The notes below the pieces were generated by a model. The model searched no databases, had not been told where the DNA came from, and saw only the letters and a list, made by a program, of their open reading frames with translations. Below are positions 19,498-29,758 of a DNA stretch of 64,000 bases, in pieces. Position numbers and translations under genes: made by a program. Numbering within the stretch: position 1 is the first letter of the stretch; the number at the start of each line of letters is the position of its first letter. Source of the DNA: Campylobacter insulaenigrae NCTC 12927 (GTDB lineage Bacteria > Campylobacterota > Campylobacteria > Campylobacterales > Campylobacteraceae); NCBI RefSeq assembly GCF_000816185.1, contig NZ_CP007770.1, positions 682,001 through 746,000 of the forward strand, written 5' to 3'.

Positions 19498-21813
19498 TTA
19501 GGAATTTTGATTATTTGCTGCATTGATCATATTTAATATTACATTTGCTTGATTATTTAATTTAGAAATAATCCCATCATACGCAGCCCATCTTGCCCAC
19601 ATTGTATCGTATCTATCCTCGATAGATTTTTTAGTATCTTCTGTGGTTTTGTTTAAATTTTTAGCTTCTTTTGTGAGTGATTCTTTATATCCACCAAACG
19701 ATCCATCAGAGCTTACCATTTCTTTTAAATTATTTTTTAATTTACCAAAAGTTCCAGTTTCTTCTTTGTATTTTGAATACATAGTTTTAGCACTTAAACC
19801 AAATTGACTTAAGAAATTTTTATCACCTTTAATCTCAAGATTACTTCCTGAAGTTCCCTTGATTTTAAATTGCACGCTATCTTTGCTGCCATTGTTGATA
19901 ATATCAAAGCTAGCTTCTAAACCTTCTAAACCAAAACTATTGATATGATCTACTAAATTTTTCGCCATTTCAGCATTATCTTTTCCAGTTAATACAAAAT
20001 CAGTTCCATCTTTATTTTTTGATAAGTCTATAGTTTCATCGTTATAAACTATTTTGAAATCTTTACCTTTAAAATCTATTTTATCATTGCTATTTTTATG
20101 TAAATCAACCTTATTTCCGATTAAATCAAGGTCTTCAAAACCGCTACTTCCTACGAAAAACTTTTCTGCTATTTTAGGATCTTCATTAACTTTAGAATTA
20201 AATTTAGAAGAATCAAAACTCATTGTTCCATCTAATAAAGTCAAACCAAAGTCAGCCAAAGACAAGCTCACTTTAGAAGATACTTTTGTGCCTTCTGAAG
20301 TATCACTATCTCCTACTGTTACTGTTCCATCAACTGTTATAGTTTGAAGCAGAATTTGATTAACCTGAGCTTTTATATCATAAATTTCACTTACTCCTAC
20401 GAAATTTCCTTTTGTTCCAGCATCAGGATCATATTTTGTAGCTGCGGTGATGTTTAGCATCAAATCATTGTAAGCTTTAGCTAAATTTTGTAACGATTCT
20501 GATATAGCTTCTGTGTCTTGAGCTACATTAAAGTTTATCTCACCTTTTTGTTTTAAGTCTAATGTGATATCAGGACCTATATCTTTGATAGTATTAGTCG
20601 GTCTTGACATTTGTACTCCATCGACGCTAAAAATAGCATCTGCTCCTTTTTGTATATGATTTTTTGTGCTATCTTTTACATTATAACCTTGAGGAGTTTT
20701 ATCAATATCTAAAGTAATACCAAATTTATTTTTAAGTAAATCTGTGGCATTTTTATCTCTTTGATAATTATCTTGATCAATATTACCGCTAGAATCTTTT
20801 GCATAACCACCATCAAATATACCTAGTTCCCCACCACCAGTAGATTTGAAAGCAACTGTTTTTTTAGTGGAATCTAATTCTAAAGTAATTTTTCCACCTG
20901 ATTGTTTTTCTAATTCTTCTCTTAAGCTTTTATAGGTAGTATTACTATCTATGTTTATAGTGTATCTATCATAACCACTACCATTTTTAAGCACAAAGGT
21001 TAGGGAAGTTGGAGTTGTTGAAGTTCCATTTAAGAGTTTGTCGTTTTCTGTGATATTACCATTGTTATTCAATGTTCCGGAAATTTTATCTAGACTATTA
21101 CTATTCCCTGTCTCTCTAAAACCAAAAAGCCCTCCAGCACTAATGCTATCTTTATCAATTTTCCAACCTAATTTTTCTAAAAGTGTTTCATCTCCTGAAA
21201 ATGAGATATTATTTTGAACACCTGTTTCGCTACTTTGTACTACTAAACGATAAGGATTGTTTTTATCTCCTGTATTGACTATTTTAGCTTCTATTTTGCC
21301 ACCACCTGCAGCATTGATTTGCTCTGCAAGTTTAGTAAAGCTAGTATCTTTGTCTATTTTAATTTCATAAGATTTTCCATCTTGAGTAATGGTAAATTTA
21401 GTTTCTTTTTCTGGTAATCCTAAAGCTTTTAAAACTGATTCGGTTTTATCTTTAAAACCATTACTTTGATACACATCTTTTTGAGCAAGCTGATCTACTT
21501 TTACTGTCATATTTTTTAAATCTGACAAAGAACCTACGGTCAATCCAGCAGCAGCACTATCTCCACTAACGCTAGGAGAAACTTTCTTTTTGTTAAATTG
21601 ACTTGCATCTCCAAGGCTATTTACAGCAGTTTGAAAAGCTAAAAGTTTAGCTTCTAATTCTGCTAAATCTTTTTGTCTTGAAGTATTAGTTTCAAGCTGT
21701 GAGTTATAAAGTTTTAATTGAGAATTTAACTCTGCTTCTTTAAGTTTATTAAGTGTTTCACTTGTTAATACACCTGAACCTATCCCCAAACTTCCTAAAC
21801 TACCTATTGCCAT
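19498..21813 (-). CDS. fliD: Flagellar filament cap protein FliD
   Basis: Forms the distal cap under which flagellin folds, and serves as an adhesin in Campylobacter. N-terminal D0 helix region (LGSLGIGSGVLTSETLNKLKEAE) with coiled coil, then the FliD_N domain, surface domains, and the C-terminal coiled-coil region ending NMINAANNQNS. At 771 residues it is clearly longer than the ~640 residues I recall for C. jejuni. The extra length lies in the middle surface-exposed domains. The gene follows flaG by one base. Confidence 0.94.
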   Translation of the reverse strand: MAIGSLGSLGIGSGVLTSETLNKLKEAELNSQLKLYNSQLETNTSRQKDLAELEAKLLAFQTAVNSLGDASQFNKKKVSPSVSGDSAAAGLTVGSLSDLKNMTVKVDQLAQKDVYQSNGFKDKTESVLKALGLPEKETKFTITQDGKSYEIKIDKDTSFTKLAEQINAAGGGKIEAKIVNTGDKNNPYRLVVQSSETGVQNNISFSGDETLLEKLGWKIDKDSISAGGLFGFRETGNSNSLDKISGTLNNNGNITENDKLLNGTSTTPTSLTFVLKNGSGYDRYTINIDSNTTYKSLREELEKQSGGKITLELDSTKKTVAFKSTGGGELGIFDGGYAKDSSGNIDQDNYQRDKNATDLLKNKFGITLDIDKTPQGYNVKDSTKNHIQKGADAIFSVDGVQMSRPTNTIKDIGPDITLDLKQKGEINFNVAQDTEAISESLQNLAKAYNDLMLNITAATKYDPDAGTKGNFVGVSEIYDIKAQVNQILLQTITVDGTVTVGDSDTSEGTKVSSKVSLSLADFGLTLLDGTMSFDSSKFNSKVNEDPKIAEKFFVGSSGFEDLDLIGNKVDLHKNSNDKIDFKGKDFKIVYNDETIDLSKNKDGTDFVLTGKDNAEMAKNLVDHINSFGLEGLEASFDIINNGSKDSVQFKIKGTSGSNLEIKGDKNFLSQFGLSAKTMYSKYKEETGTFGKLKNNLKEMVSSDGSFGGYKESLTKEAKNLNKTTEDTKKSIEDRYDTMWARWAAYDGIISKLNNQANVILNMINAANNQNS

Positions 21814-21814
21814 C

Positions 21815-22162
21815 TTAGCTCTCCTTGTCGAAAATTGTTCCTATAACACCTTTGAAATGCTCTATTAATTTCATCACTTCATCTGTTGGAATTTTGCGTA
21901 TTAACCTGCCAGTATTTTTCTCTGTCACATTAACATACATCTCATTGATTTTGTCATTATAGGCAAAACGCACATTGGTTTCTAAAGTTTCCATTTGTTT
22001 ATTAAGCTTATCTGTAGCATCTTTTAATTTTTCATTTAAATTCTCATCCTGATTATTTAAATTTTGATGCTGTGTTTGTATATCATCTGTCGATGGTTTT
22101 TCCACATTTTTTGCGCCATAATGATGTGTGACATTATCTCTTTGAATGCCATTGATATTCAT
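21815..22162 (-). CDS. flaG: FlaG-family flagellar protein
   Basis: 115 residues. The first half is polar and low-complexity; the conserved C-terminal FlaG core has RFAYNDKINEMYVNVTEKNTG and IPTDEVMKLIEHF. FlaG proteins affect filament length; the mechanism is not settled. Ribosome site AAGGAG upstream of ATG 22162. It is the first gene of flaG-fliD-fliS-fliT-like and has a sigma-28-type promoter 26 bases upstream. Confidence 0.92.
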   Translation of the reverse strand: MNINGIQRDNVTHHYGAKNVEKPSTDDIQTQHQNLNNQDENLNEKLKDATDKLNKQMETLETNVRFAYNDKINEMYVNVTEKNTGRLIRKIPTDEVMKLIEHFKGVIGTIFDKES

Positions 22163-22195
22163 TTTAAACTCCTTTTTAAAAGACTTTAAAACCCA

Positions 22196-22222
22196 ATATC
22201 GACAAATTCTATAAAAACTTAA
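22196..22222 (-). promoter_or_regulatory. Sigma-28 (FliA) promoter of flaG-fliD-fliS
   Basis: Read on the minus strand: TTAAGTTT (22222-22215), an 11-base spacer, then GTCGATAT (22203-22196). This agrees closely with the TAAAGTTT-N11-GCCGATAA type of flagellar sigma-28 promoter. The predicted start is near 22188, about 25 bases before the flaG ATG. Confidence 0.75.
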
Positions 22223-22286
22223 TAATTTGACATTAAAAACTTAACAAAAAAGTTATAAGCAAAAAGTGTTCTCAAAAAATATAAAA

Positions 22287-24080
22287 TTAAAAAATTTCAA
22301 ATTTTTCGAAAAAATCTTTATCTTTTTTTAGAAGTTTTTTAGAGATTAATTTTTCAATAATATCCTTAGAACAATCAGTCATCAAAGGCCAATCTTTGTG
22401 ATAATCTTCCAATCTTCCTTTACTAGTAGCATCAATACAGACATTATCTTTTTTTATAAAAATATCTCTTTTTGCATCAATGTTATTTACCACACGCCAT
22501 ACTAGCATGTAAGGATTATTTAAATTTACATTTTTATCAACAAAAACTAAAATTCTAAAATGTTTTTTATGATCTTGCAATCTTTCAAAAATTTTAAAAA
22601 TTTTTTCTTTTTTGTCGATTGATATTACACAAATTGGAGCAAAAGTTTCTAAGTAGTATTGTTTTATATTTGTAACATTCTTATCTACACTTTGAAATAT
22701 ATTTAATAAATTTTCATCTGATATTTTATCAAGTTGAATTTCTTTTGGTTCTCCACAAGCATCAATTCCAGCTTTTCCACCAAAACAATAAGTACTAGAA
22801 GCGTGATCTAGTTGATCACAAATTCCTTCACTAATTAAAATTTTTGATTCATCAAAACGATTAAGTATATAAGGTATTAATTTCTCATAATCTTTTAATT
22901 TTGGAGCATTTTCATCTACAAAAATTGCATGTTTTACAAAGCTCATTTGACCTACACCCCAAAAAGCATGCATTATTTGTTGTGCGTGTGCTGGATATTG
23001 TGTTTTAATTTGTGCTAAAATGAGATTATGAAAAACCCCATTTTCTGGCATATTATAATCAATTAAATCAGGTGCATTAGTTTGCAATAATGGTAGGAAA
23101 ATTCTTTCAGTACCAAGACCCATGTATTTATCTTCTAAAGGTGGTTTTCCTACTACGGTAGCTTGATATACAGCATTTTTCTTGGCAAATATATTTTCTA
23201 CTTTTAATACAGGACAAGATTCAATAGGCGTATAAAATCCTGTATGATCTCCAAAAGGACCTTCTGAGGCAAAATCATTTGGATCGACAAAGCCTTCTAT
23301 CACAAAATCACTATCATAAGGAACGTAAAGATTATTACTTTTACATTTTGATAAGATAGCGGGTTTTTTTCGTATAAAGCCATAAAGCAAAAGTTCAAAA
23401 ATACCTTTAGGCAAAGGTGCTTGAGCACACCATATATATAAAGGATCACCTCCTATGGCGATACTAACTGGCATTTTTTGATTTGCTTTTTTATAATCAT
23501 TAAAAAAAAGACTTGCATCTTTGTGAATTTGCCAATGCATTAGTAAAGTTTTTCCATCTACAACTTGCAAACGATACATACCAAGATTGTTTTGTTTACC
23601 ATCTAAGCTTTGAGTATAAACTTGTCCCATGGTGATGAAAGGTGCAGCATCTTTTTCCCAAGTTTTTAAAATAGGAAGTTCGTCTAAAGAATGCAAAGTT
23701 TGATGAGTAAATAGCCCATCTTTTTTAATTCTTTTAGGTGGAATATTTTTCAAACCAAATAAAGTTTTAAAAAAATCAATTTTAGCACCAAAATTTTGTG
23801 GAATATGCATTTTAAGCAAGGAAGAAATTTCTTTAGAAATATCATTATAGGATCTTCCAAATGATAAATTTAAAGCTTTTTCGTTGCAAAATGTATTTAA
23901 AAGTACAGGATAATTGTATTTTTTATTATTTTTTATCGCATTAGTAAAGAGTAAAGCTTTTGAATTTTCTTTTTTTACTTCCAAATAAGCTAAATGCGCC
24001 ATTTCAAGTTCTACATCTACTGGCTCATCAATAACTTTTAATAAATGATTTTCTTTTAAAATTTGTATAAAATTTTGCAT
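22287..24080 (-). CDS. UbiD-family decarboxylase, probably menaquinone biosynthesis
   Basis: Prenyl-FMN-dependent decarboxylase, 597 residues. UbiD signature ASEGPFGDHTGFYTP and the cofactor-binding IAIGGDPLYIW segment are clear, as is a FGGKAGIDACG segment late in the protein. Campylobacter lacks ubiquinone and uses the futalosine pathway, so the likely substrate is a naphthoate intermediate of menaquinone. That assignment rests on family knowledge. Its cofactor would come from UbiX (3563-4141). It abuts hemC without a gap. Confidence 0.9.
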   Translation of the reverse strand: MQNFIQILKENHLLKVIDEPVDVELEMAHLAYLEVKKENSKALLFTNAIKNNKKYNYPVLLNTFCNEKALNLSFGRSYNDISKEISSLLKMHIPQNFGAKIDFFKTLFGLKNIPPKRIKKDGLFTHQTLHSLDELPILKTWEKDAAPFITMGQVYTQSLDGKQNNLGMYRLQVVDGKTLLMHWQIHKDASLFFNDYKKANQKMPVSIAIGGDPLYIWCAQAPLPKGIFELLLYGFIRKKPAILSKCKSNNLYVPYDSDFVIEGFVDPNDFASEGPFGDHTGFYTPIESCPVLKVENIFAKKNAVYQATVVGKPPLEDKYMGLGTERIFLPLLQTNAPDLIDYNMPENGVFHNLILAQIKTQYPAHAQQIMHAFWGVGQMSFVKHAIFVDENAPKLKDYEKLIPYILNRFDESKILISEGICDQLDHASSTYCFGGKAGIDACGEPKEIQLDKISDENLLNIFQSVDKNVTNIKQYYLETFAPICVISIDKKEKIFKIFERLQDHKKHFRILVFVDKNVNLNNPYMLVWRVVNNIDAKRDIFIKKDNVCIDATSKGRLEDYHKDWPLMTDCSKDIIEKLISKKLLKKDKDFFEKFEIF

Positions 24081-25007
24081 TTAGATCATACTTTCTGCTT
24101 CTTTTAGGATATCTCTAGCTCCGTTTTTAATCATTTCTTTGGCTAAAGTTTTTCCAGCATTTTTATAATCTTGCTTTGAAATTATTATTTTTTCCTTTAA
24201 AATTTTACTTGCATCAGGTAATCCAACGATAGCTCGAATCTCTATTTTTTCTTCGATTATTTTTGCGTTAATCCCTATAGGAACTTGGCATCCACCCTCT
24301 AAAGTTTTAATAAAATCTCTTTCTATGTATGTTTCAATAAAAGCATTTTCATTATTAATACAATGCAATAAATCTAGAATTTGATTATTATCTATACTTT
24401 CGATACCCAATGCTCCTTGAGATGCTGCTGGTATCATTTCATCAAGTTCAAAAGCCTTTACAAATTTAATTTGTTTATCTAAATTTAAACGCTTAATGCC
24501 TGCTAAAGCTAGAATAATCGCGTCAAATTCTTTTGCCTTAAGTTTTTCAAGGCGAGAATTAATATTACCTCTTAATGAAATAATATTTAAATCAGGTCTT
24601 AAAATTAAAAGTTGCATTTTTCTTCTAAGGCTTGTTGTACCAACTTTAGCGCCTAAAGGTAGAGCTTTTAAATCTTTATAATATTCGCTTAAAAATGCAT
24701 CGTTTGTTTCTTCTCTTTTAGAAATAGCTGCTAAGGTTAGACCTTCTGGAAAAAAACTAGGCACATCTTTTAGACTATGCACTGCTAAATGTGCTTGACC
24801 TCTTAGCATGCTTTCTTCAAGTTCTTTGGTAAAAAGTCCTTTTCCACCGATTTTAGCTAAAGGAGAATCAAGCAAAATATCTCCTTTAGTCTTAAAACCT
24901 TCTAATATGATATCTAAATGAGGGTGGTTTTTTAATAAACATTCTTTTATATGTTCGCTTTGCCACAAAGCAAGTTGGCTTTTTCTAGTAGCTATAATTA
25001 ATTTCAT
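24081..25007 (-). CDS. hemC: Porphobilinogen deaminase (hydroxymethylbilane synthase)
   Basis: Polymerises four porphobilinogens in haem synthesis. 308 residues. N-terminal IATRKSQLALWQ, HSLKDVPS with the catalytic Asp segment, TSLRRKMQLL, and EGGCQVPIG carrying the Cys that anchors the dipyrromethane cofactor. It overlaps the FxsA-like gene by 4 bases and shares the block with hemA. Confidence 0.97.
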   Translation of the reverse strand: MKLIIATRKSQLALWQSEHIKECLLKNHPHLDIILEGFKTKGDILLDSPLAKIGGKGLFTKELEESMLRGQAHLAVHSLKDVPSFFPEGLTLAAISKREETNDAFLSEYYKDLKALPLGAKVGTTSLRRKMQLLILRPDLNIISLRGNINSRLEKLKAKEFDAIILALAGIKRLNLDKQIKFVKAFELDEMIPAASQGALGIESIDNNQILDLLHCINNENAFIETYIERDFIKTLEGGCQVPIGINAKIIEEKIEIRAIVGLPDASKILKEKIIISKQDYKNAGKTLAKEMIKNGARDILKEAESMI

Positions 25008-25393
25008 TTTTTATCATCTCCAATGATTTCAACATCGATAATTTCATCTTCATGTGAATTATTTCGTGTATGTTTTTTTTGTTTATAAAAAAATTTTACT
25101 ATCAAAATAAAAAGTAAAAGCAAGATAGCCAAAAAAGTACTTAAAATCCCTGGAATCAATAACAAAATTCCAACTATAGTTAAGGAAAATAGCTTAATCA
25201 TGCCAAAAAAATTTGTATTTGTATTTTGCATGGTAATAAGATCAGTCCAAGTTTTTGTTAAAAATATAGCTCCCAAAAACATGCCCGCAAAAACTATCAT
25301 AAAAAAATTTAAAAATCCAAAAAAAAATATAAATAAAATACTAACTATTAATTCTAAAATTAAAAATGCGCTTAAATTTGTTTTTGCTATCAT
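25004..25393 (-). CDS. FxsA-family membrane protein
   Basis: 129 residues with about three to four membrane segments (e.g. FLILELIVSILFIFFFG, FFMIVFAGMFLGAIFL, FLAILLLLFILIVKFF) and a charged C-terminal tail. The pattern with LLLIPGILSTFLAILLL is that of FxsA (suppressor of F exclusion of phage T7). The cellular role is unknown. It overlaps proS and hemC by 4 bases each. Confidence 0.85.
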   Translation of the reverse strand: MIAKTNLSAFLILELIVSILFIFFFGFLNFFMIVFAGMFLGAIFLTKTWTDLITMQNTNTNFFGMIKLFSLTIVGILLLIPGILSTFLAILLLLFILIVKFFYKQKKHTRNNSHEDEIIDVEIIGDDKK

Positions 25394-27087
25394 AAAATTT
25401 TCTCTAAATATGGAATCACTTCGTTAGTTTTTAAAATTTGCTTTGTAAGATCTGTTCTGCGTATCAATTCTACTTCATCTTTTTCTAAACCTTTACCAAT
25501 TACCAAAGCATAAGGAAAACCCATAAGTTCAAAATCATTGATTTTTACACCAAAACGTTCATTTCTATCATCAAGTAAAATTTCTTTATCTTTAAAATAG
25601 TCATAAATTTGATTAGCAAAATTATTTGCCTTTTCATCTTTAATGTTAGAAATTATAATATCGAGTAAAAATGGAGCTAAGGTTTGATTCCAAATACAAC
25701 CTTTTTCATCGTGATTTGCTTCAATTGCTACTGCAACTAAGCGACTAACTCCCATTCCATAGCAACCCATTGTAAAAAATTGTGTTTTTCCATTTTCGTC
25801 TAAATAGCTTGCATTCATTGCTTGAGAGTATTTTTTTCCTAACTTAAATATATGTCCTACTTCTATGCCTTTGCTTTGTTTTAATTTGTGTTGACATTTT
25901 GGACACAAATCATTCTCTTTAATAGTAACTAAATCTTTAAAACGTTCTTTGTTTAAATTTACTACATTGATACCTATTAAATGATAATCTTTTTTATTTG
26001 CTCCAATAATCATATTTGTCTCATTTTCTAGCTCTTTGTCAAGGTAAAAATCAACTCCATGTAAATTTACAAAACCAATAAAACCAGGCACTAAACCAAC
26101 ATTTATAAGTTCTTCTTCATTAGCATCTATAAGTTCTAATGCATTTGCGGCATTTAAAGCTTTAGTTTCTTGTAGTTCATCATCTCCTCGAATAAAAAAC
26201 ACTACAATTTTTTCTTCATTTTCATAAATAGCTTTTTTCACCACAGCTTTGATGGTATAGTAAGGATTTATTTTAAAAAAATCAGCTAAGTCCTCTATAG
26301 TTTTTACATTTGGGGTGTGAAATTGCGTAGCAAAATCAGCTTGAGGTCTTTCATCTTCGCATATTTTTTTAGTTCTAGTGGCAGCTTCTATATTTGCTGC
26401 ATAATCGCAATTTTCACATAATAAAATATCATCTTCGCCATTTTTAGCTAACACCATAAATTCTTTCGAGCCACTTCCACCAATAGCTCCACTATCAGCT
26501 TCAACAGCTCTAAAATCAAGACCTAATCTTGTAAGAATTTTGCTATAAGTTTCATACATTAGATTAAATTCTTTATCTAAATCTTCATCATTAGTATGAA
26601 AACTATAGCCATCTTTCATTAGAAATTCTCTACATCTTAAAAGTCCAAATCTAGGTCTAGCTTCATCTCTAAATTTCAACCCAATTTGATATAAATGTAA
26701 AGGGAGTTGTTTATAAGAAGTAATTTTATTTCTAATAAGAGCTACCATTGCCTCTTCATGAGTTGGTCCTAAAACAAAATCGTTATCTTTTCTGTCTTTA
26801 AATCTTAAAAGCTCTTTTCCAAAGATACTAAATCTTCCACTTTCTTTCCAAAGACTCGCAGGGGTGCTAAAACTTAAATTTACCTCCAAAGCCCCAGCAC
26901 GATCCATTTCTTCTTTTACTATATTTTTAATTTTATCTAAGACTCTTTTTCCTAGAGGTAAAAAATTATAAAGTCCGCTACCAATTTGCTCTACAAATGA
27001 TCCTCTTACTAAAAATATATGACTAGGTAAAGTTGCATCTTTTGGGTTTTCCTTAGAACTAACGGCGTATAATTTACTAAATTTCAT
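25390..27087 (-). CDS. proS: Proline--tRNA ligase (bacterial type)
   Basis: Class II synthetase, 565 residues. Motif 1-2 region with LPLGKRVLDK and FRDEARPRFGLLRCREFLMKDGYSFH. An INS editing domain (about residues 225-390) removes misacylated Ala-tRNA. GCYGMGVSRLVAVAIE is motif 3, followed by the anticodon domain. Its start overlaps the hemA end by 11 bases. Confidence 0.97.
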   Translation of the reverse strand: MKFSKLYAVSSKENPKDATLPSHIFLVRGSFVEQIGSGLYNFLPLGKRVLDKIKNIVKEEMDRAGALEVNLSFSTPASLWKESGRFSIFGKELLRFKDRKDNDFVLGPTHEEAMVALIRNKITSYKQLPLHLYQIGLKFRDEARPRFGLLRCREFLMKDGYSFHTNDEDLDKEFNLMYETYSKILTRLGLDFRAVEADSGAIGGSGSKEFMVLAKNGEDDILLCENCDYAANIEAATRTKKICEDERPQADFATQFHTPNVKTIEDLADFFKINPYYTIKAVVKKAIYENEEKIVVFFIRGDDELQETKALNAANALELIDANEEELINVGLVPGFIGFVNLHGVDFYLDKELENETNMIIGANKKDYHLIGINVVNLNKERFKDLVTIKENDLCPKCQHKLKQSKGIEVGHIFKLGKKYSQAMNASYLDENGKTQFFTMGCYGMGVSRLVAVAIEANHDEKGCIWNQTLAPFLLDIIISNIKDEKANNFANQIYDYFKDKEILLDDRNERFGVKINDFELMGFPYALVIGKGLEKDEVELIRRTDLTKQILKTNEVIPYLEKIL

Positions 27088-28384
27088 TTTGATTCTCCAA
27101 ACTAAATTCGCATTTATAGTGATTTAATCCTTCTAAATTTTCATTTTTTAGATCAAATACATAACGCATAGAGTTTATTACTGCATCATTTTGCATAGTT
27201 CCACTTAATTTTTTTAAATTAACACTTGGATGATGTAAAAAAGCATTTAAAACCTGATTGATCAATTTTTGTGCTTCTTGGTGATTTGAACTTTTTAAAT
27301 AACCTTTATTAATAGCTTTTTGTAATTCTTTATGTGCGATTTCTTTAGCTTGCAAACGTAATTGTTTTACCAATGGCAAGGTTGCTAATTTACTTAGATA
27401 TTTAAAAAAATCATTAGTCATATTTCCAACTATGGAATAAGCAATTTGTGCTTGATGTTCTCTAAGTGTTAGATTTTTGCGTACTACTTCTTCTAAATCA
27501 TCTACTGCATAAACTACTATTTTATCACTTGTTTTAAGATCAATATCTCTTGGCACTGCTATATCAAAAAAGTATCTTGTATAGTTTTTTTCTTCCAATA
27601 ACTCATCTATAATTATAGCATGCGGAGCATTGGTCGCTGAAAAAAATATCTCATAAGTATTTAAAATCTCTTTTAAATTTGCGATGCTTTCAAAATTAAC
27701 ATTGCTACCTAATTGTTCGGATAATTTTTTAGCTTTTTCCAAATCTCTATTTAAAATTAGCACTTTAGCTTTTGCATTTATTAAATGTTTGCAAGCTAGC
27801 TCACTCATTTCTCCTGCACCTATTACTACAGCAGTTTTGTTTTCTAAATTTATTAATTCTTTCGCTTTGGATACTGCCACAGAAGCTACTGAAATAGGAT
27901 TTTTAGAAATTTCTGTTTGATTTCTTACATTCGCTGCACATTTAAAAGCATAATGCACCGCTCTAGTTATATTAACACCACATCTTTGCTCTTGTAAAGA
28001 AAATTTATAAGCATCTTTTAATTGTCCTGCAATTTGAGTTTCTCCTACAACTAAACTATCTAAGGAACTAGCTACAGAAAAAAGATGGTGTATGGCTCCA
28101 CTATCCTCATAAAAATCGGCTTTTAAATTTAATTCTTCTTTATTTACATCACATAATAAACAAAGTGAATTTAAAACAAATTCATGAATTCCTTCACTAT
28201 CTGCTAAAAAAATAAAAATTTCTACTCTATTACAGGTACTAAGCAATAAACTTTCTAAAATTTTATTATTTGAGTGTATTAATCGTAAAAATTCTCTTTT
28301 TTTATCATCATTTGAAAAAGAAAGTTTTTCTCTAGTTGCAATATCTGTATTTTTGTGAGTAAAACTTATGCAATAATAATGCAT
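27077..28384 (-). CDS. hemA: Glutamyl-tRNA reductase
   Basis: First step of C5 tetrapyrrole synthesis: reduces Glu-tRNA to glutamate semialdehyde. 435 residues. LLSTCNRVEIF holds the catalytic Cys; VVGETQIAGQLKDAY; the NADPH domain has VIGAGEMSELACKHL; a C-terminal dimerisation helix follows. It shares one base with ispB. Confidence 0.96.
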   Translation of the reverse strand: MHYYCISFTHKNTDIATREKLSFSNDDKKREFLRLIHSNNKILESLLLSTCNRVEIFIFLADSEGIHEFVLNSLCLLCDVNKEELNLKADFYEDSGAIHHLFSVASSLDSLVVGETQIAGQLKDAYKFSLQEQRCGVNITRAVHYAFKCAANVRNQTEISKNPISVASVAVSKAKELINLENKTAVVIGAGEMSELACKHLINAKAKVLILNRDLEKAKKLSEQLGSNVNFESIANLKEILNTYEIFFSATNAPHAIIIDELLEEKNYTRYFFDIAVPRDIDLKTSDKIVVYAVDDLEEVVRKNLTLREHQAQIAYSIVGNMTNDFFKYLSKLATLPLVKQLRLQAKEIAHKELQKAINKGYLKSSNHQEAQKLINQVLNAFLHHPSVNLKKLSGTMQNDAVINSMRYVFDLKNENLEGLNHYKCEFSLENQNEI

Positions 28385-29277
28385 TAAAATTCCCTTTCAA
28401 TCATATTTGTGATGATTTCTTCTAAATCTTTAATTTTATATTTTTCTATAGATTGTAAAGCATTATGAGCATATTTTTTTAATTCCAAATTAACTAAGTC
28501 TAAAACAGCATATTCTTGCATTTTATTTTTTATCCATAAAATTTCATCTTGATGCAAATTCTTTTTAAAAAAAGATTGTAAAATTTCTTTCTCATTTTGA
28601 TTAAGTTTTTCATAAAGATATATATAAGCAAGAGTAGTTTTACCTTCTTTAAAATCACTCATAGTAGGTTTTCCTAAAATTTTTTCATCACTTTGTATAT
28701 CAAGCATATCATCAACTATCTGAAAAGCCAAACCTAAATTTTTTCCATATTGTGCAAAATCATATTCATCAAGATTTGCCAATATTGCTCCACATCGTGC
28801 ACTTGCTTCAATCAATACTGCTGTTTTATTATAAATCATTTGTAGATATTTATTTTTATCAATATTGAAATTTTGAGATAAATTTACATCCATTAATTCA
28901 CCAATAGAAAGTTTCACAACAGCATCTGATATTATTTTTGCCAAGTTAGTATCGATTGTAGAAAGCTCATAAAAAGCTTTAGAATACAAAATATCACCCA
29001 ACATGATGGCGTTTTTTGCTCCAAAACGTGCATTGATTGATTTTACCCCTCTTCTTAGATTAGCCTCATCAATCACATCATCATGTAATAAGCTAGCACT
29101 ATGAATTAATTCAATAATTGCGCAAATTTTATAACTTATTTGACTTTTTCCAGCTATTTTTAAAAGTAATTTAGAACGAAGTTTTTTGCCACTTTTTAGT
29201 TCTTGAGACATTGTTATAATAGGCTCGTAAGATAATTCAGATAAAAATTTGTGCATATAAAAATCTATTTCTTGCAC
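28384..29277 (-). CDS. ispB: Polyprenyl diphosphate synthase (IspB-like)
   Basis: Trans-prenyltransferase that makes the long isoprenoid tail, presumably of menaquinone-6 type quinones. 297 residues. First Asp-rich motif LLHDDVIDEANLRRG, second QIVDDMLDIQ. It starts with GTG, preceded by AAGGAA. The window thus holds ubiX, ubiD and ispB, three quinone-related genes, in separate units. Confidence 0.92.
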   Translation of the reverse strand: MQEIDFYMHKFLSELSYEPIITMSQELKSGKKLRSKLLLKIAGKSQISYKICAIIELIHSASLLHDDVIDEANLRRGVKSINARFGAKNAIMLGDILYSKAFYELSTIDTNLAKIISDAVVKLSIGELMDVNLSQNFNIDKNKYLQMIYNKTAVLIEASARCGAILANLDEYDFAQYGKNLGLAFQIVDDMLDIQSDEKILGKPTMSDFKEGKTTLAYIYLYEKLNQNEKEILQSFFKKNLHQDEILWIKNKMQEYAVLDLVNLELKKYAHNALQSIEKYKIKDLEEIITNMIEREF

Positions 29278-29327
29278 TATACTTTCCTTATTTTATTTGC
29301 GGTATTTTATTAAATTTTGCTTTATTT

Positions 29328-29756
29328 TTAGTTAAGAGGAGGTTTTCTAGGGTCTAAAAATTTAACCTCAAGTTTTTTATCCTTATCTTCTATATATACA
29401 CTAAAAATAGCTTCACCTTTATTATAATTTGTAAATTCTAAAATCAACCTTGCTCTATCAATGTGAGGATTAGTATAATCAGGAACTAAAGTTTGATCTA
29501 CCCAATTTAAATTCCTTCGCAAAGACATAACAAACTGCCTTGGATATTTTTTATATTTTGAATGAACTATAATATTAGTTTGATCAAACAGGGTCCATGA
29601 AAAATCAAAAAAATATATTTCATCAGGATAATCTAGCTCTTTAATTTGCACTCTAGCTTTTTCATCTTTTTTTAAAGTAAATTTATAGGTGTAATCAAAA
29701 AAAACTTCAGCTTTTAGCAAACAAAAAGACAAAAATAAAGCAATATAAATTCGCAA
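29328..29756 (-). CDS. Exported protein of unknown function
   Basis: 142 residues with a clear signal peptide (MRIYIALFLSFCLLKAEVFF; cleavage probably after KA). The mature part is beta-rich and polar (FTLKKDEKARVQIKELDYP ... KKLEVKFLDPRKPP). No enzyme motif is visible. A similar exported protein is next to ispB in C. jejuni (Cj0540, from memory). Three bases separate it from the DUF2018 gene. Confidence 0.82.
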   Translation of the reverse strand: MRIYIALFLSFCLLKAEVFFDYTYKFTLKKDEKARVQIKELDYPDEIYFFDFSWTLFDQTNIIVHSKYKKYPRQFVMSLRRNLNWVDQTLVPDYTNPHIDRARLILEFTNYNKGEAIFSVYIEDKDKKLEVKFLDPRKPPLN

Positions 29757-29758
29757 TT

